From Cyanobacteria bacterium HKST-UBA04 (GTDB lineage: Bacteria; Cyanobacteriota; Vampirovibrionia; Vampirovibrionales; JAGQHJ01), in NCBI GenBank assembly GCA_020431915.1, contig JAGQHJ010000015.1, positions 1-41,285 of the forward strand: a stretch of DNA of 41,285 bases, read 5' to 3'. Of this stretch, positions 39,132-41,285 are shown one piece after another; positions within the stretch are counted from its first letter, which is position 1, and the number at the start of each line of letters is the position of its first letter. Made by a program: the position numbers and the translations under genes. A model generated the notes under the pieces. That model was given only the letters and a program-made list of their open reading frames with translations. It had not been told where the DNA came from and did not search any database.

Positions 39132-39205
39132 GTGTGTCCGGCCACCGGTCAAGAGGCCCTCTCCGTTTGAATTTTGTGTAAGCTTTACGTGAAAGGTATA
39201 GGTTC

Positions 39206-39841
39206 ATGACGATACACCGCCAAACCGTGGTACGGACAATCCTTGGTTTTGCGCTTATCGGGGGACTGGCTTGCTCAACCCTGGCTATAGCCGAAGCTAC
39301 AGGTGCACTGCAGCTCCCTTTTAAATACGCCTCGTATAAATCGGCCCAACATGCCGGTTCGTTTATCCATTTTCGGATGGTGCACCGCAAGCTGGGCGGA
39401 CATATGGCGTCCAACATCGATGGCGTGGTCAAGGCGTTCTCTGTTACGGGGCATCTGGAAAAAGAAATCTTGGATCATGCCGCCGTCTCGTTTCGGGTGC
39501 AAGACATGGACACGGACAATGGGACGCGCGATCATAAAATGACTACCGACTCCCTAAAATCGTCGTCTCACCCGATGATTCGGGTAATCTTTAACAAGCC
39601 TTTGAATCTGGGTAGCCAAACGGTGCCGGGAACCATGGAGATTTTGGGAAACAAAAAGCCCGTGACCTTGCCCATTACCATCAAGAAAACAGGCACCACC
39701 TACCAGGCCAACGGCAAAACCACGGTCACGTTTTCCGGCCTGGGGGTTCCCAAGCCCGGTTTTATTTCGGATGCCATTGCTTCGGTGGATGACGCCATTA
39801 CCATTACGTACCAGATTGTGGCCAACGAAGACCAGTTCTAA
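39206..39841 (+). CDS. YceI-like periplasmic lipocalin-fold protein
   Basis: The 211-residue product has a signal peptide (residues 1-29, TILGFALIGGLACSTLAIAEA) and a YceI-type beta barrel: AGSFIHFRMVHRKLGGHMASNIDGVVKAFSV, the DMDTDNGTRDHKMTTDSL segment (the family's NxxRDxHLxSxDF-like loop) and the later PVTLPITIKKTG. YceI proteins bind polyisoprenoid lipids in the periplasm and often sit near quinone or respiratory genes. Here the next gene is ubiE/menG, so a link to isoprenoid quinones is plausible. The ATG at 39206 is preceded by a long, repeat-bearing leader. Confidence 0.82.
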   Translation: MTIHRQTVVRTILGFALIGGLACSTLAIAEATGALQLPFKYASYKSAQHAGSFIHFRMVHRKLGGHMASNIDGVVKAFSVTGHLEKEILDHAAVSFRVQDMDTDNGTRDHKMTTDSLKSSSHPMIRVIFNKPLNLGSQTVPGTMEILGNKKPVTLPITIKKTGTTYQANGKTTVTFSGLGVPKPGFISDAIASVDDAITITYQIVANEDQF

Positions 39842-39869
39842 TTGACGCTTTTTTAATCGGAGAAACCGT

Positions 39870-40610
39870 ATGCCCCCCGCTACCTCGTTTGCCTTGCCCA
39901 GTGTTCAGGAAAAACCCACGTACGTGCAAAACCTGTTTGCACGGGTGGCATCCTATTACGACCTGATGAATGATGTCATGTCCTTCGGCCTGCATCGCCT
40001 TTGGAAACGACAGGCATGCCGAAAACTGGCCTTGCCTCGCAATGGCCGGGTGCTCGACGTGTGCAGCGGCACCGGTGATTTGGCCGTGATGCTGCATCGG
40101 CAATACCCCACCGTGGCCATTACGGCCCTGGATTTTTGCCCGGAGATGCTCGCCATTGGCCGGAAACGGGCAGAAGCCCAAGGTGTGCCCGCTATGTTCG
40201 AGCAAGGCGATGCGTTGGCACTGCCCTATGCCGATAACGCGTTTGATGGCGTTATTATCGGGTATGGCCTGCGCAACGTGGCCCATTACGATCGTTGCCT
40301 GTCCGAGATGGTGCGGGTGGTCAAGCCGGGCGGGTATGTGGTGGTGCTTGATATGAGCCATCCAAAAGGTTTGGCCAATGTCATTTCCGGCTTTTACCGG
40401 TTTACCATTATGCCGCTGATGGGCAAGTGTGTGGCCAACGATCCCGATGCCTACCGCTACCTGGCCAACTCCATTTTCTTTTACCCCGACCAGTCGAAGC
40501 TGGCCCACATGATGGCCGAGGCCGGGCTGGGGCATGTGGCCTACGAAAACAAACTGGGCGGCATTTGCGCCCTTCATTGGGGGCAGAAGTCGGTGGACAG
40601 CCCGACCTGA
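39870..40610 (+). CDS. ubiE: Demethylmenaquinone / 2-methoxybenzoquinol C-methyltransferase UbiE/MenG
   Basis: This enzyme adds the C-methyl group in menaquinone or ubiquinone synthesis. The 246-residue product has the UbiE signature near the start (VASYYDLMNDVMSFGLHRLWKR), SAM motif I (VLDVCSGTGDLAVML), the GYGLRNV block and KPGGYVVVLDMSHP, and ends in the family's typical YENKLGGICALHWG. GGAGA precedes the ATG. Its stop overlaps the start of the UbiG-like gene (TGATG), so the two are translated together, which suggests a shared quinone pathway. Whether the quinone is mena- or another kind is not settled by the sequence. Confidence 0.93.
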   Translation: MPPATSFALPSVQEKPTYVQNLFARVASYYDLMNDVMSFGLHRLWKRQACRKLALPRNGRVLDVCSGTGDLAVMLHRQYPTVAITALDFCPEMLAIGRKRAEAQGVPAMFEQGDALALPYADNAFDGVIIGYGLRNVAHYDRCLSEMVRVVKPGGYVVVLDMSHPKGLANVISGFYRFTIMPLMGKCVANDPDAYRYLANSIFFYPDQSKLAHMMAEAGLGHVAYENKLGGICALHWGQKSVDSPT

Positions 40611-41285
40611 TGGCCACTGCACCACCGACATCGCCGACCGTCAACAACGACTTTTACAACGATCTGGGGGCCCACTGGTGGTCGGCCACGGATCACATGA
40701 TTACCTTTCTGCGTCATGAAAGCGTCATTCGCCTGGACTTTATTGGCCAGCACCTGCCCCCCGATGGGCGGGCGTGCCGCCTACTCGATTTGGGCTGCGG
40801 GGCCGGGTTTATTTCCATCCCGCTGGCCCAGGACGGGCACCAGGTCACGGCGGTAGACTGCTCCCGCACGTCGTTGGATGTGTTGCTGCAGGAAGCCGAA
40901 AAACGTGGCTGTGCCCAAAACATCACGGTGGTCGAGGCGGATTTGCGCCACCGCCTGCCGGTACCCGATGACTTCGACATGGTGTTGGCCATGGATATCC
41001 TCGAGCATGTCGATCAACCGCAGCAGGTCATTGCCAAAGCGGCTGGGCATCTGAAGCCGGGGGGTCGGTTTTTGTACCACACCCTGAACCCAACCGTCTG
41101 GTGCTGGCTGGTTTATTTGCAATTGGGGCCTCGGCTGATTCGCCATAGCCCGAAGGATTTGCACCGGTGGGATCACAATATTCCGCCAGCCCATCTTCTG
41201 GGTTGGCTCGAAGTGGCGGGGTTGCTGTCCCACCCGCCGCGCGGGGTTCATGCCCCCCTGTTTCAGCGGGCTACCTGGGATCTGT
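40610..41285 (+). CDS. UbiG-like SAM methyltransferase (partial, cut by the right edge)
   Basis: The frame starts at ATG 40610 inside the ubiE stop (TGATG) and stays open to the window end, 225 codons. It begins with the UbiG-type VNNDFYNDLGAHWWSATD and has SAM motif I (LLDLGCGAGFISIPLAQDGHQVTAVDCS), AMDILEHVDQPQQVI and HLKPGGRFLYHTLNP, as in UbiG, which O-methylates intermediates of ubiquinone synthesis. Little beyond the C-terminus should be missing. In a menaquinone organism the enzyme may act on another quinone or lipid. Translational overlap with ubiE supports a joint pathway. Confidence 0.82.
   Translation, partial: MATAPPTSPTVNNDFYNDLGAHWWSATDHMITFLRHESVIRLDFIGQHLPPDGRACRLLDLGCGAGFISIPLAQDGHQVTAVDCSRTSLDVLLQEAEKRGCAQNITVVEADLRHRLPVPDDFDMVLAMDILEHVDQPQQVIAKAAGHLKPGGRFLYHTLNPTVWCWLVYLQLGPRLIRHSPKDLHRWDHNIPPAHLLGWLEVAGLLSHPPRGVHAPLFQRATWDL

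Larger units (their letters stand above)
38814..39205. other. Divergent intergenic region, 392 bp
   Basis: No gene is supported here. It carries a repeated GACAATGG (39003 and 39015 region) around GATAATTG, a good promoter for the YceI-like gene and four degenerate 12-bp repeats in the predicted leader; details are given in their own entries. Confidence 0.5.

Overview
The window looks like a chromosomal stretch of a Gram-negative (outer-membrane-bearing) bacterium of moderately high GC. Several genes point to a non-photosynthetic relative of the Cyanobacteria (Vampirovibrionia/'Melainabacteria'). These are a YidC with a large insert between its third and fourth membrane segments as I recall in cyanobacterial YidC, an ArgZ-type arginine dihydrolase next to a TIGR00300-like LOR/SDH domain, and a GH57 branching enzyme. 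No photosynthesis gene is visible. The placement is inference. No rRNA, tRNA, CRISPR array, insertion sequence or prophage gene was found.

Layout. 1-8.2 kb: a coiled-coil envelope protein cut by the left edge, msrA, a GH57 glycogen branching enzyme divergent from yidD-yidC, then an arginine catabolism cluster (separate LOR/SDH-like protein, ArgZ-like dihydrolase, membrane-anchored transglutaminase-like protein) and a convergent DCC-family thiol protein. 8.4-18.6 kb: a small unknown protein, a thioredoxin-like [2Fe-2S] ferredoxin, a glycan cluster (two GT-B glycosyltransferases around a methyltransferase), a radical SAM/SPASM protein, trpS with a small unknown gene, and a TPR lipoprotein. 18.8-22.5 kb: a Spy-like periplasmic protein, a dihydrolipoamide-dehydrogenase-like flavoprotein, a hemerythrin-cupin fusion and a universal stress protein.

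22.6-37.4 kb is the most interesting part. A histidine kinase and a NarL-type response regulator are followed by an intergenic region with two 7-2-7 inverted repeats that fit the known NarL heptamer TACYYMT. A second pair of such sites lies in front of a long minus-strand operon. In both promoters the proximal site is centred 32.5 bp from the near edge of a -10 hexamer. The controlled genes appear to be a DUF2490 outer-membrane protein, a candidate small RNA of about 260 nt with a strong terminator, and a nine-gene operon. That operon encodes a membrane-bound group 4 hydrogenase-like (Hyf/Ehr-like) complex, an AceTr-family channel, a beta-carbonic anhydrase that has lost its zinc ligands, and an intact beta-carbonic anhydrase. 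The complex has no ferredoxin-type subunit, altered NiFe-site motifs and a small subunit lacking two of the usual four cluster cysteines. It may therefore be an energy-converting complex linked to CO2/bicarbonate or small-acid handling and not a normal hydrogenase; this is inference.

Three tiny proteins (49-58 residues) flanking this region share an N-terminal Met-Cys and a C-terminal NPFxxL motif, and look like an undescribed family. 37.6-41.3 kb: an MscS channel, a YceI-like protein behind a repeat-rich leader, ubiE/menG, and a UbiG-like methyltransferase cut by the right edge.
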